A stretch of DNA of 64,000 nucleotides from Bryum argenteum. Taxonomy: Eukaryota > Streptophyta > Bryopsida > Bryales > Bryaceae. Position 1 is the first letter of the stretch. Each line of letters begins with the position of its first letter. The notes under the pieces were generated by a model. That model searched no databases and was not told where the DNA came from. It saw nothing but the letters and a program-made list of their open reading frames with translations. The stretch spans positions 22,224,758-22,288,757 of the forward strand of contig CM073323.1 of NCBI GenBank assembly GCA_037043015.1, read 5' to 3'. Shown here piece by piece: positions 48,019 through 63,000 of the stretch. The position numbers and the translations under genes are program-made.

Positions 48019-51000
48019 AGCCATATCATCTTCTAGATGATTCAAACTACATATGATGAAATTTTTATATTACTTCGACTTGTTGCATGTAATTTATCTA
48101 TGACAAGTAATAAGCATCTTGCTTGTTGAAATCTTCCTTTTATAACTAGACAATAGAAAAATTACATTGTTCATGTATTATGATACAATTGAGCACGTTA
48201 GTACTCTTACTAAGAAGTTATTACTTCACCACATGAAGGGTTGTGATGAATGAGTTTAATTTTGGATTAATTTATATAATTCTGAAATAGTACTTGAGAA
48301 AATAATGGAAATATGAGAATGTACTTGAGTTGCAATTGCAGTTGTTTGAGCACTAAAGTTAAGAACAATAGACATGTAACTCTTATTTTCTCGTATTCGA
48401 GCAATTAGATCCATAACAATTGCACTCTTTCCAACGCCAGAAACACCTTGAAATAGTACATGCTTGTTAACTTCAAGATAAATTTCCATAATAAAACCCA
48501 ATCTTGTAGTATCTAATGTGGGTACCATTAATTCAAAGAAAGATGTTCCAGGAACATATACAAATGGTAAAATAATGTCCTCCCATGGTGCTAGATTCTA
48601 CATGTAATATTGTAGTTGTTAGTTAATCATGATCTCATAAAATGATTACTTAGTATTTTATTTTTTTTCTTTCTATACATTGACGATAGAGCAAGGCATT
48701 AACAATTAATTTCTTGTACAAAATAAAAACACTTGGCAATATTTGATATAAATACTAATACATTTATGATTCTTGAGCTGTCTATAAAGCACTAAAATGA
48801 AATATTTGTGTAATCAAGTATATAAAGAAACACTACTATAATAATAAGTCATTGTGATTATGACTTGAATTGGTAGTAACAAATATTTTGATGTTTCAAA
48901 TTACAATCTAAATAGTCACAAAGACATGATTTGTAGTTGTGACGTTGTAGAATGATAGGTACCAACCTTATCTTTTGCATTAACAAAATAATCATATACG
49001 GTATCGCCTCCTGGAAATGCCGCCACAGTTTCAAGTTCAGTTCTAAAAAATACATCAAATCCCTCAACACTTTTGTGATCAATATTCCCACCAATGGCCC
49101 ACACATATGCAAATGCAAAAATGCGATTTAGAGTGGCTTGAATATCATCTGGAATATCTTCTTCAAATTCGCCTTCAACATTTTGTCCTCGAATTGGTTG
49201 AAGAAGAGCTTGATAACAAAAAGCTATAGATGTTACGATATTTATATCTACAGAAGGGATGTTTTCTCTACATTTTGTTCTCAAAAATTTGATTCCAAGA
49301 TCAACCCAAGTATCAAATAGCATATAAATGTGGTTTAGAACCTGTAGTCAAAAACACGCATGAAAAATCCATTAATATAAGAATCATTGGAACATTAGTT
49401 TATACGATTAAATATTTTCATCAATAGTTTAAGTGTATTTTCATTCTTTTACTTGTCTCAAATACAATAAGAAATGTTTCTTTTAGAAGCGTGTATAAAT
49501 TATGAGTAACAAATATGTTTATTGCATAAAATCAAATGATTTCTTTAAAATAAAACCCCCAAATCCTCAAAGGCTCTAAATGAAAATATTCAAGAGTTTG
49601 GCATATATGCACTCCATCCAATGCTTGGTTATAATAATAATTCTTTAATTGAACCCTACTTTAAATCAACCCTACGGTAACATAGTACTTGACTTGCTGG
49701 AAATCATATATGCCTTACGAAACACAAAAATGTGACTAGTATCATAACCCATGATAGAAAGCTTCATAGAGAATTTCAATTTATAATCTTGATGAAGATT
49801 GAACCATGGTAAAATTGCAAGTGCGTGGTGATTGGACTACAATTTCTATAATAATATAAGGTTCAATAAGATTAAAAGTGCCTAAGTTGTTTTAAAATTC
49901 AACCATCTTATATGCAAAAAAATTTAATGAGGTGTAGAAAATGAAGCTGAAGACTTGATGCACCCGTAGCCTAATGCATCATACTTTGAAACGAACTATC
50001 TAATAAATTTTTCAAAATGGCACAAATTAGTGACTTAGAGCTGTATTCTACTACAATTATCCTAACCATCTAACTACAAACATGAGCACATAGCCTTGAT
50101 AATTATGCATCAAAAAACGTAAGAATTTTCAGAATATAGAATGCAAATGCATAACCTTTTTTGATATAACTATTCCAAGTTCTTGAGGAAAACGTTGTAA
50201 CCATGATTGCACATATGGTCGCCAACCAAGTTCTTCCGGAGGAACATACACCATCCCGCATCGACTAACAGTAGCTGGAGATGCAACAGCTAAATCTTGA
50301 ACTTCAAATAACATCCTCATTGTACCTGGATTTAATTTGATTCGCTCACCATTTGGCAAACACAACACACAATTATCATCCAACACGGTATTTAAATTCT
50401 CAATCCATATAGCATCTACCGGTCCATCAAAAACTACCCATTTTCGATCTGGTTTTGTATCTGCTACACAAGCACGAATTATAGTACTTCCTAATCCATC
50501 CGTCCATTCATTGGTCATCAAATTGTACTCTCCATAAAGTTCACCCATTTTGATGCATTTTGGGTTTAGAGTGTAAGAATGCGTGATCTGAAAAGATTGG
50601 TTTGGATTCTCTTCTGTACGTAGTTTTGTCATTGCCATTTTCAGCATTTCCGCACATACCGTTTTACCACCACCCGTTGGTCCAACAGTCATAACACCAA
50701 AACGTACATTCATTGTCTCAAACAATTGAATGACTTTAATTACAAACGTGGGTTTAGCTTGATAGCCTCTTGACAATAAACAGAACTCAATTGCTGTTTG
50801 AATAGCTCCAAAATCTTGTCTAGGAATAACAACACCTACATCATGAAGTTATCGAGCTCAAGCACTGTTAGTGCTAATTAAGTATATGAATAGAAAGTGT
50901 ATGGTATGTCTATAGACATTCTATGTATACACATTCTATAGTCATATTCCCTCCATTTGGCTAAAAGAACTCAAAAATGTCTTTGATCAATCTAAATTCA

Positions 51001-51045
51001 ATAAAGATATATGCTTGATGTTTATAGAAGTTAGAGTCTTTTTTT

Positions 51046-51077
<32 letters not shown>

Positions 51078-54000
51078 CATAAACACAACATTGTGATCTC
51101 ATGTAATTACACATGGTTGTGAGTATCAAAATAATTTAATTTATAATTATCTAATAGAAAAGGTCACAATTGAGTTTGTTTCCAAAAAATTTAACCTGGA
51201 AAGAGGTCTCCAATTATAGCCATAAACAATTCAGCATCTTCTTGTAAAAATTTAGGAAGATTACTATCTTTGAAAGCACGAATTAACACCACATCTTCTA
51301 CAAGATCCGGATTTGCTCGTTTCAACGAACCGGCCATGACCAAGACAGACTTCACAGCTCTCATACCAAAATCATAATGATCTTGTTGACTCAATTGTTC
51401 ACTTGACAACTTATAAAGTTTCACCATCTTTCTAGATAACGTTTTAGCATTTGCAAATCCTGAGAAGTAGCCGCCATATGTTTGCATATTAAAACCAAAT
51501 TATGTTGCCATACATATAAGATTATTTATTTAACATTTATATACTCTTGAGAATAAAAAATATGTACTTGTACTACTGTGTAAAAACATGGGCATACTAA
51601 TTGTTTAAGATTTCATCACTTTGTTGCACTTGACTCTTTTTGATGGAGTACTATGTTCCGCGATTTGAACAATGTAATATTGTTAGCACTATATTTCTTA
51701 TCACACTCTTTGTTGAGTTTAGTTTAATCCCCTTCGAATTCTTTGATTAGAATCCATTTTCTAGGATCCAACACTATTTTTGTTCACAATACACAAGGAA
51801 TGTGAAAATGTTCACATGAACAAGTCCATGACATGTTTTTTAAGAAAGACTATATTTGTAAGGGACGCATTTGGATAAGAACATAATTGCTAACTAGAGG
51901 AATAGGCTATTTCCAACTCCATCTTTGATTTCTCATGGCAAGTGTTAATTTGGTCAATAATTTATAAAATAAAGATGTAAAAGTTATAGGTGGAATGTGT
52001 ACTTGTGTAGAAATTAGTGTAATTCTTACATCTTGAACAAATCCAAATGTATAAATGCCTCTTGTAGATCAAGCATTAAGTGATATTTGAATTTCAATAA
52101 TATTGAAATATATGAACCAAATTGATAAGAACACTTAGACTTCAATATACATGAAAAAGATCTCAAAAAGCCTAGATAAGCCTTAAACAATTTGTCTATT
52201 TAAGTCTAATTCTAAACACTCATAGATTTTCACAAATACTTCACTAAGTATAATGAAAATTTTCTATGATTAAGGGTGAAAATTATAATCCAAAATACTA
52301 ATAAGCAATGTTATTTTTGTACCCTCCTTTTATCTAAACTCGTAGTTAATCATTTGAGCTATGAAATTTTTTTGATGAATTTTTTTGGTACAATGGTGTT
52401 CTAAGAATAAGATGAATATCTTTCTACTTCGTGAATTGCAATTGATTTGTGGTAGCATTCACATCAAAGTGAAAATGAAGTTACCTTGTAAACGTTTTTA
52501 AGTATTAGCAAAATTTAATCTCAGAATCTATGAGGCTCATGACTCAATATGGCCGCGTGACTCAATATTTGATCTACTAGACCTACAATAAATCTATTAC
52601 AAACTTACACAAGTGAGATTGAGATAAATTACTTTTATTTGCAACTATGACATTTTCAATAAATTGGTGTTTCTAGGCTAAAAGAATTATCGGACATGTA
52701 GAGGTTATGTAAGAACACAAACAATTTTAATGTTTGTATCTCGTAATGTAGTATTTTCCAACCAACTTATTGCAGTAGCAATACTTTTTACTCTGATAAG
52801 CAACTTATTAAGGTACTTACTCAACTACGTACAGATTTAAAATTTAGTCTATTAGAAATATCAATAGAAAACTTAGGAAATCAACTAATCAAATGTAGAT
52901 TTTATCCCTAAACGTCCAGGCGGTCCAGCATATTTTTACTCAAAAAACGCATCTCAAAAAAACTGTCATAGATGAAAATAAAATTAAGCTATCAAGATCT
53001 GAGAGTGTAGATGTGATGTAGACTTAGATGGGGAGATCATACCGTACTAGTACTAGATACAAACTGTAAAATTCCATCATTTTCACTTTGAGGTGGGAAT
53101 GCTACCTTCTGCAATAAAAAAAAGTACCAAATGGAGAGATGTTCACCATAATCTCAATAACACCTTTGCCCATATATAAATTTCATCAAATAAATTTCTT
53201 GGCCCAAATAATAGCCTTGCAATGGTGAATGTAGAAAAACTACTCGAGCAAAAAATAGTTGTCATTTGTTGACTTCAACAAGTCAAGAATAAATCGAAGT
53301 ATGCAAAAAGTGTAAGTTTGCTACATTTGAGTAGATTAGGATAAGTTAGAATATCCAAATAATCATAGAATTTCTATTTTCATTGCAACACAATGAAAAA
53401 TATGTTGATTGAAAGTTAACATCAAAAGATCCAAATAGATGTCCATCATGGTGGAAGTCTCACGATTACATCCAAATTATCCGTAATTTGTGTATAGATT
53501 CAACAAGAGTGCCCTCTACAAGTTATATGCACACTTTCTCAAATTCATGAAGTTACTTGTAGTACAAATATAAAAAGAAATTGTCAATCTTCCTTCAATA
53601 CAAAGATTATAAGCTTATTGAGCTTATATTATGCAATGGTGAGTTGTTCTTGTTGCATAATATGAATTAAAATTTTAAATTCACACTTTGATGTTATTGT
53701 ATGAGAAACAATAGATGATTACATCATCATAAATGCTTCCATGCTTATGTTTTTTTTTTTTTTTTTAAATAATAGAAGATTGAAAAAAAACATACCTTCT
53801 GAAAACAACATCACTTCTGCCACTAAGGCATAATCGGGTATCATCATGGAGACTGGTCGAAATAAAACCTTTAGATTATCTGGTAGTTCAGTTCTCCCAG
53901 CATATCCTGGATTCATAGTAATAAAGACTCCACATGTATTTATCAATTTGATTTCTCTCCCTTCAAAATTGAACCTTGTAAGCCCTGCTTTTAGAGCATT

Positions 54001-57000
54001 TTGTATGGTCAAGAGTTGTTGGGCTACCACGGAAAGAACCTCAATATCTATTCGGTTGAACTCATCAAAACATGCCCATGCTCCACATTGAGTCAATCCG
54101 GCAAAAAATTTACCCATGAACTGTACAAGCATTTGAGTAATACAATAAATTACAACATTACTATTCACTACTAAGTAATCATTGCCACATGACGTTCTAA
54201 ATTTGCAATAATACTAGTACTTATATCACTGTAAGTGGCAACAAGTCTTATGATTGTCAATTGAATTGAATACTTTTTTTTTTTTTTTTTTTTTGCGTTT
54301 GTATAAGTTTACCTTACAAGCTAGTAATGGAAAATCACTATAGTCCTTTTATTCTCTTTGATGTACCAAAAAGTTAACAAGGAAGTGAATATTGTTTCAA
54401 ATGAAATGCGTAGGTAAAAGAGTTGCCAATATATTTGGATTGAGCTACCAATTTAAATCACAATTCTATCAATTCTATCAATTCGGTCAATACTTTTTAG
54501 ATGTATATATTTATTCATCTTAAAATGTATATGAATAAATAATCTAGATACTAGGACAGCTCAAATGACCTCTTTGGGGGCATGTATTTCTAGGTAAAAA
54601 ATATGTCTCATAAACAATGTCGGTACTCACTTTGTAGTCAAGATTGTCACCACAATTGAAAACAACACATTGAATGCCAAGAGCTTTTCCAAGATCTTTG
54701 GTGGTTTCAGTTTTCCCAGTTCCTGCTGGACCAGCTGGTGCACCTCCAAGTTTTAAATGTAAGGCTCCGGTTAATGTCATGTAGCATCTATCAGTAAGTG
54801 GAGTAATCACCAAACGCATTTGAGCTCCTAAATACTCATATGCATATTCGAATAAGGCATTTGTTTGTCGCACAACACAATCTTCAACAACTTCATCCCA
54901 ATAGTAACGCAATTGCATTTGCCATCCAAATTCTGTAACCTTGAAAATCTTATCTCTATCACATATGACATGTTAAACTCATTACTAAGTTAAACTACAA
55001 CGGTTGTCATATTTTATATAGATAGAGCCTTAGACCTTTTGTTGATAGAAATTATGCATCAAGTTACTAATGGCATGTAATAAACTATAAATTTCAAAAA
55101 TTTCTCCAAGGATGTTGAATTTTATGATTCTTACAACATGACATTGTTTATCATGAAATTAACGTTTATATAGAAAAATTATGAGTAGATAACCATTTGA
55201 TTGATAGAAGAATCTAGTATAGATATTTATGTTTCTAGTTGGTATGCTTTTAAACATCAGTAGATAGAAGTTATGACAATCAACAAGCAAGTCTTGGAAG
55301 AAAAAAGATTGTACTTTATTTGTCAAGAATTTGAAATCCATAGAAGGATGAGAATATAACTACTCTATAATTACACATCTCTATGGTACTATTTTGGAAT
55401 TTCTATTGAACTTTGTTTTGTTCACATGTTGATAACCACTTGAATAGTTCTTCTCTTAGCATAAAAAGCATGAATAAAGTCTCTCATGTATGACTAAACA
55501 CTTATGATGCAATAAACTGTTTGAATTTATGTGAGACTCGATTTTCACGTGACACTCAAGTAAAAAGGTTGAGTATCAATTTTTCAAGTGGTTGGTTTCT
55601 GAAACTTTTAATACTGTAGATAATTCTTACTAATTTCATAAATTAGTAAGAATGTTCATTATATTTAATTGATATGAATGTTAATTCAAACATTGAGCGG
55701 GAATCCATTCGTATTTCTAGTTACAATTTAGAATAATTATTGAAAGATTTCTCTTACCGATGTAAGATATCAACAATATCGCGTGCGTGTACATCAATTG
55801 TAATCAACGCACACAAGATTTTTCTATCTAGTGGTGCCAAATCTCCACGCACTAAGACTGCTAGTTCTTCAAGTCTTGATATATTGACATTTAAAAAAGC
55901 TGCTAATTTAGCTTCAACTTCCTTTTCATCTGAGTTTAGGCATTCTTCTACTTCTCTACACCAATAAACCTACAAGATCTGAGATAGAAATTATAATTTT
56001 TAAAGTTCATAAGAATATAAGAAAAATTCATTTAAATTTTAAAATAGCAAAGATGTTACTTAAGTTAAAGGATCACACTAGTTTGAAGACTTCACCTTTA
56101 TAACATTAAAAACAACAAAAATTGTACGATAGTTTCACATATAGATATGGTAATTTAGTACTTTGCAAACATCACGCACACATGAGATATATATGTAGTA
56201 CATGAGGAATGTTATTCATATATTAATGCAAAAATTGTGCATTTATTATGTGTTTTATCTAACAAGATTGAAATTGAATTTGACAAGTTCAACAAATTGA
56301 GCTCAAGGTTCAAGTTGTGTTGCATTGACAAAAAAAAAAAAAAAAAAAAAAAAAGTAATTGAAATTCTATGATCTGTAGTAAAGTCTTTACTTGATTTTT
56401 TTTTCAATTTATATTTGTTATTTGAATCATTATATATATGAATGTTTTGTTTACATTTAATGTAGTAGTTTGGGTGTTTAATGTTCATGTTTTGAATTCG
56501 CTCAACCTCCAAACAACCATGACATATGAAATGACATTTTGGGGTTATGTTCAGGCTATAGGAAGTTGAATTGGGGTCTCATTTTTTTTGTGGAGGTGGG
56601 AAATATGACAAAGAATGTGTGGTTAAATATATATTCTCACTACAAGAAACCCTTGTTTTTTATGACGCATTTTTTGTGAAGTGGAGATGTTATCCTTCTA
56701 GTGTCTAAAGGCTCAAGGAGCATTTTTTTGTTTTCAAATCCATATAAGGCACTTCAGCCCTTACATGCGCCTAGATATTTCTAGCCAAATTACAATTTCA
56801 AATAAATGTTATATACAACATTGAAAGCATGATTCTCAAATCTTAACCGTACAGAATTCTAAAAGACTTATTGTAGACTATGTGGACCGTAATTGTAGTA
56901 ATGAGGCCTTATAAATTGCAAGATTGTAATGTATTAGTACGCATAATAGACTACAAGGTTCCATCATTTTCACTTTGAAGTGAGAACAATATTAACAGAC

Positions 57001-60000
57001 CAATTGCAATCAAAAAGTCACCAACTCAGGAATTCATCCTTATTATACTCTTGCACCAAAAAGATTCATCAAAAAAATTCCTTGGCTTAAAGAATAGCCT
57101 TGCAATGGCAAAAACTGCCAAAAGGAAAGTAGTCCAAAACTAAACATCATGCACTCAAATCTATGCCTTACCTTCAAATCACCCATGATAAGGTCGAGCT
57201 TTCTACCACTAAAACAAGACTCAATTTGGAACTCTTCCCAGAAACAAAGTTGAAACATTCAATGTGAATTGTGCTCATGGTTGTCTACAACTTCCCAGAA
57301 ACTAATGAAACCAACACAAGAATTCATCGTAGAAATTTTAACAATTTGAATTGGCATAAGGGTTTCATCAGATGAAAGTAGACTTCATTCAAAATCCAAG
57401 CCAACAAATTTCATCAAAACATAGAGTACTGAGGAAGAAGATATGGCTCTTGAAAGTTTTGGGTAGGCATCCAAAATGATCAAATTCAACATCTGGCGCG
57501 TTTGGGGGTTAAATTGAATTGCATTATTATATTCTGAAACCACCAAATCACTACTTACATTTCCCAGTAACCTCACTTGAAACCCTTACCAATTCTACAA
57601 GAGTAGCCTTCAAAATATTCAAAAAGCAAGAGCAAAGATGGCAAAAAAAAGGAGAAGTATCAACATTCAATGTTATGATCTCACAAATAGTAAGGATCCG
57701 GCGGTTGAAATTTATATCACAACCTCTGATGGTACTTATCTTTATGATCCTACGATTAAAAGTTTGAAGAAGTAGAGGAAATAGTTTCTTGTATCTCAAA
57801 GTAAAAGAAGGTGGTAGAAATTTGCAGTTTTGGGGTTATGGAGCTATGAAAACACCATGGTCCTTTAGATGTTGAGCTTGTTGACTATATTCAAATAATT
57901 ATTTCTAAAAATTCATGAAATGCTTCTAAACCAAGTTTTTATAAACAACAATGTAGAGAGTACTAATGATACAATCTTTTATGTCTACAAGTAAATAAAT
58001 AACCAAGAACATTAAACCCTTGTAGGCCTAGCCTGAATAAAATGCCCGTTTGACCTACCCTTGATGATATGCCCACGGGACATAACAACAATGACTTTAT
58101 GTCTACAATATAGACCAAAGTGTACACCTTCTACCACTCTCTAAGTTACAATGTCTACAATTGAATGTTGATTATTCTTTTACATATGTATTGGAATAAT
58201 AGAATTGACCTAAAGAAGATTTTGATATTATATTGAATGGGATTGTGAAAGAATGTAGGTAAGTGCATGTGTTGTTTTATAATTATATTTTGTAATACAA
58301 TAAGAATCTTGATCGGACACTTATTATTTGGGTAACATTTGGATAAGTATTGATAAATAAAAACAGCCATAATGTGTACTAAAATCATTAATATATCACT
58401 AATTGATGAAAAATCAATTGGTTAATCTTTTACAATGAATTAATTTTTATTTTATTTTCTCGTGCACTTTTGTACTAATTTCTTCAAAACGCTCTTCAAT
58501 AATTCTACTATCATTAATTATACTTTGATTATGATTCTCTTACAAGTATATCATTATAATTTGTCCCAATATTCGGCCACTTCAACTATGATAGTTTTAG
58601 TCTTCAAATTAAGAAAAAAATCAATGTACCGTTGAAATCATAACAACCAGTTGTGCAGCATGCAAAAGCACCCACTCACTACGCGCCCTTTTAGCAAAGT
58701 CTTGATATGCAACTTTGGCCAACCTAATTTATTATATAATGTCACATTTATCATTTTGTATGATATTTTGATGTAAATCTACACATATTAATTCCTATTG
58801 CATATTTAGATTCCTCAATACATAATGAAGTGCACCAAGTGTATCTAAAATATTACTTGGTGTTTCTTTTGTAAGTATCAACATTTATACAAGTTAGAAG
58901 TTTTTTCGATTAATACCTTCGAAGACTAGAAACCATATTTTGTTCAACTGCAGTAAGCCAATTTTCTACATTTCCACGAGCTTTGAGATTTTTTCCAAGC
59001 ACAATTCGTTCCCCCTCGCTAGAAACCATTGCAAAGATATCTATGCTCTTTGGATCTTCACCAAAGTCCAAACTACGAATCCCATCTGAAAATGATCAAA
59101 ACTTAACTTAATTTACAATGGTGTTATATATTACTGTAGTTATTTCTAACAAGTTATTGTCATTCTTATACAAATTATGTCACGTCTTCAAACGTCTATA
59201 AACTTGTCATTTAGGTTGAAGATTATACAAATTATGTCACGTCCTTATATTCATATTTTGTAATAGATGATGCAGTTTCTTTCTTAGAACCTTTTGTAAC
59301 CTACATATGCTTAGATAATTATACTCTAAAGATCAAAATTGAACAACACATCTCTGGTAGAATACTCAAGAGATAGGATAATTTTTTTTATTAGTAGGCT
59401 TGTTTTCTATTGATAAATATATTACTTAGTTTCAATAAAGTAGTTGTGGTGAATACCAAAACATTTTGACATGTGGGGTTGAACAGCTTGTACGTTCCTT
59501 GTTTGAGCAAGTATCTCAAGAAGCTCATCATTAGATAAGAAATAAAATCTTGGAAATGCCATACGTTTGGTTTCTAAATAGTCTTCTAGATTTTTTGAAT
59601 CTTCTCTAATGTTTCATTACTTTTGAGAAATATTTCAAGCCATCCAGGTGTAGATCCTGACTGAAGAGCATTAGGCCTGAAAGATAGCACCATTTCTACA
59701 ATTTTGATAAATAAATTCTTGGAAACGTATAGATTAAGGTTATTGCAATTACACGTCAAAAATTTATAATGTACCGCTAACTTTTGTTTTTTTGTATGTC
59801 ATATTTACCTGTCGTGTGTTCTTTTCATGATGTCTTTAAACTGTTTGTCCACTGCAAAGAAAGCCTTACTTTCATTTGGCAATTGACGTTGTATGTCCGG
59901 AGCACTAAATATACTCTCTAAGTACATCCATTGTTTTTGAACCTCACACCATTGATCAAGAACTTTTCCAAAATGCTTCAAGGAACCTTCTAATTTTTCA

Positions 60001-63000
60001 ACTTCGGTTCGGATACCAGTAACAAATCTAGAAAAATCTCAACAAAACATATTAACCCACATAAAATGAAATTTAGCACTATGAAAAGGTGAATAAAATG
60101 CACATGAGCTTACAACTTTCAAAGATCATATTGATGATGCATTGTTATATTTGTACGTAAAATATATTACGTGCAAATAGAATGCATTTTTTAGGTTACC
60201 CAATTCATATTGGAATGTGATTATCTACTAAATATGTTTACCTAGAAGAAGTAATGGTGTTCATGGTAACCATTGATTCATCCAATGCTGCGTAAACTTC
60301 ATCAACACCAGCAAGAATGTAGCAATCTTTAACATCTTTGAAAGGTTTCACGAGAAACTCAACAGTTGTCCACTATAGATTTTTTGAAATATTATATTTT
60401 AGAGGATATTATAAATCTTAGTATTTGTTCAATATATTGAAAGAACATCAAAGGTAATATTAATACTTCATCAAGAATGCAATAGAAGCGTTGAAGTTGA
60501 AATAGAAGCGTTTCTGAGATAAATAACCTTGTTTTGAACTTTGGCCATAAGTTCTTCAAGACCCATTTCTTGTGTTGCTTCATTGGATATATTTACAATT
60601 GCCTCTGTATAATCCATTACTTTTAATTCCAATAACTTTCCAAGTGTAAATTGGGCATTTCTTTCAATCTACACCAATATCCAAGAATACCTAGTTTATG
60701 ATGATTATTCTTTTTTATGTACATGCAAAATCAAATTTATTTTTTTATTACATAATGTCCAATAAAGAATTGATTTTAGATTAAAAAATTAGACCCATGT
60801 CAATAAAGTGGTATGCACAAGTGTTCTAAAATTTCATAACTTATGTAAAATGAAGTGAGATCATTTGCAATTACAAATCACAAAAAATTCAAGAAAATGG
60901 ATTTAGACTTTGTATGATATTCCAATTTAATAAAATAAAATATTTATTATTTGAACTGCACTATAAATATAATAAATTTTTAAATAATTTCTACCTTACG
61001 CCCTATGATAACTTCCATTTTTTTCCAGTGTCGATCTTTTAGTGCGGTGTTACGCATGTTTTGGATGACGGGCAATGTGTTCATTAATACTGTAACCATC
61101 CCTTTTAATCTTTTAACAATAGGATTGGGAACTATAACACGCTCCATTTTTACTGCCAACTTTGAATATCTATACAATGTCATTTTTGTTTTTATCAAAA
61201 TCATTTCATTCATAGCAAAAGATAAGCATTTCAATTTTTCTTAAGAATTACAATATTTTTTATATGAAATAATAAGAAAGGATCACAAAAACTTAGATAA
61301 TGAAATACTTTGTAACTATGGCTTCCATTTCATCTACATCCAAACTTTCAAAATGTGTTGCATTCCAAGTGACTCCTTTTTCTGCTAGTTCTCTGAGTCC
61401 TTGCCACAAATTATATTTTAAGTTTACTTCCTCAGAAGCTTGAGCTAAATCATCAAATTTAGATTCATCGGCCTATATTACAAGTGTGGAGAAAACCTTA
61501 AACATTGATCTAAGTCATTTAAGTAGCAAAGGGTATACAATTTGTAAAGGTAGATAATGAATACAAGTTTACACAATGTTATTACCCCAAAAAGTTGCTC
61601 ATATGTAACAATACGCTTGGATTGAGCTTTTTGTTCTTGAACCTCCTTATATAACTTTTCCATATACTCTAAAATCATATCTTCATCCGCATCTATTCTC
61701 CATAAATATAGTTTAAAGATTTAGAGTAAATCTCTATCAGAGAATATATCCAAATTTTAAGTATGAAAGAGGATTTAAATTATAGGTTTTACAACTTGCA
61801 TGGGATACCAAGAAGTTTTGGTATACATGTACTTCAATATTTCTATTTTTGATTTCTCACCAAATACAAAGTATGTTTGTTTCAAATCATGGTACATAAA
61901 CTATTTAAAACCCTTAAACGTCCCTAGTGTCAAAAAATAACATTTTGGATAAAGGGCTGAAACTTTGAAAATTTCATGAAGTTTGCAAGGTCAATCAGAA
62001 AAGTTTGAAGTAGTTTTCCAATCAAGGTTTTGACATCTTTAGACATTTTCATGTATTTTTTTAACAAAACCTATTACTATTTAAGATTGTCAAATTTTTC
62101 AGATTTTGTTGAAAAATTCCACTAGAAAGCGCCAATTGAGTGACAAAGAGAAATCTATATGTCTTAGTCGTGAATTCCAATAGTAAAATTATATCTCTAA
62201 TACGCTTGTTCAGTCAACTAGATGATTCACAATAACAATTTTAAATGTGAAGATTTGAGATAACCTGCACTCAGAATCATTTCATTTTGAGCAGCCTTTC
62301 GAATTTCTATAACATCTTTTCGCAATTTATCAACTTCTTTCTTTAGATCTGCACTAAACTTTTTGATATTGTCAATCTTTGCCTCTTGAACAATATCCAT
62401 TGCTTCTTTTGTAGATATGAAATCAGGAGCCATCATTTGAAAAGAAGCTTGTTCAATATCTGGAACTTCCATTTGATAATCTTTTATCAAAACATAATGA
62501 TCATTAATAACCTCAAATCTATCTTCTAAAGATTTTAGCTTCTTTATCAATACCTGGAGCATTTAAAAGCCTAAGATGAGTAAATCTTAGTTTCTAAGTG
62601 CATATTTGATAAATAAAATAAACTTCTCATGTTTTGCTGGGAGAAGATTTTGATTATTTTTATCTCATTTTGAAAAGTATGAAAGAAACATAATGCTCTC
62701 TACTACTTTGCACTCAACATTCTTCTATAGATCTATGGAAGTATTGTTAGTGGTTGCTTTAAATCAAAGAGATTATATTTCTCATAACAAACTCAAGTCA
62801 ATTCTTTCTAGATTAATATACAATAATCATTGATGCATATAAGAATTTTCATCTAATTCTTTCAAAAAATGCTTACGTAAAATAACATTACTTATCACAA
62901 GCAAACATTGATTACAACTTTCTGTGTTTGTTGTGTCAGTGTATGCATACATAACCCCAATTCCGTTAAAATGGCACTATGCCATGTGCCATTTTGTCAC

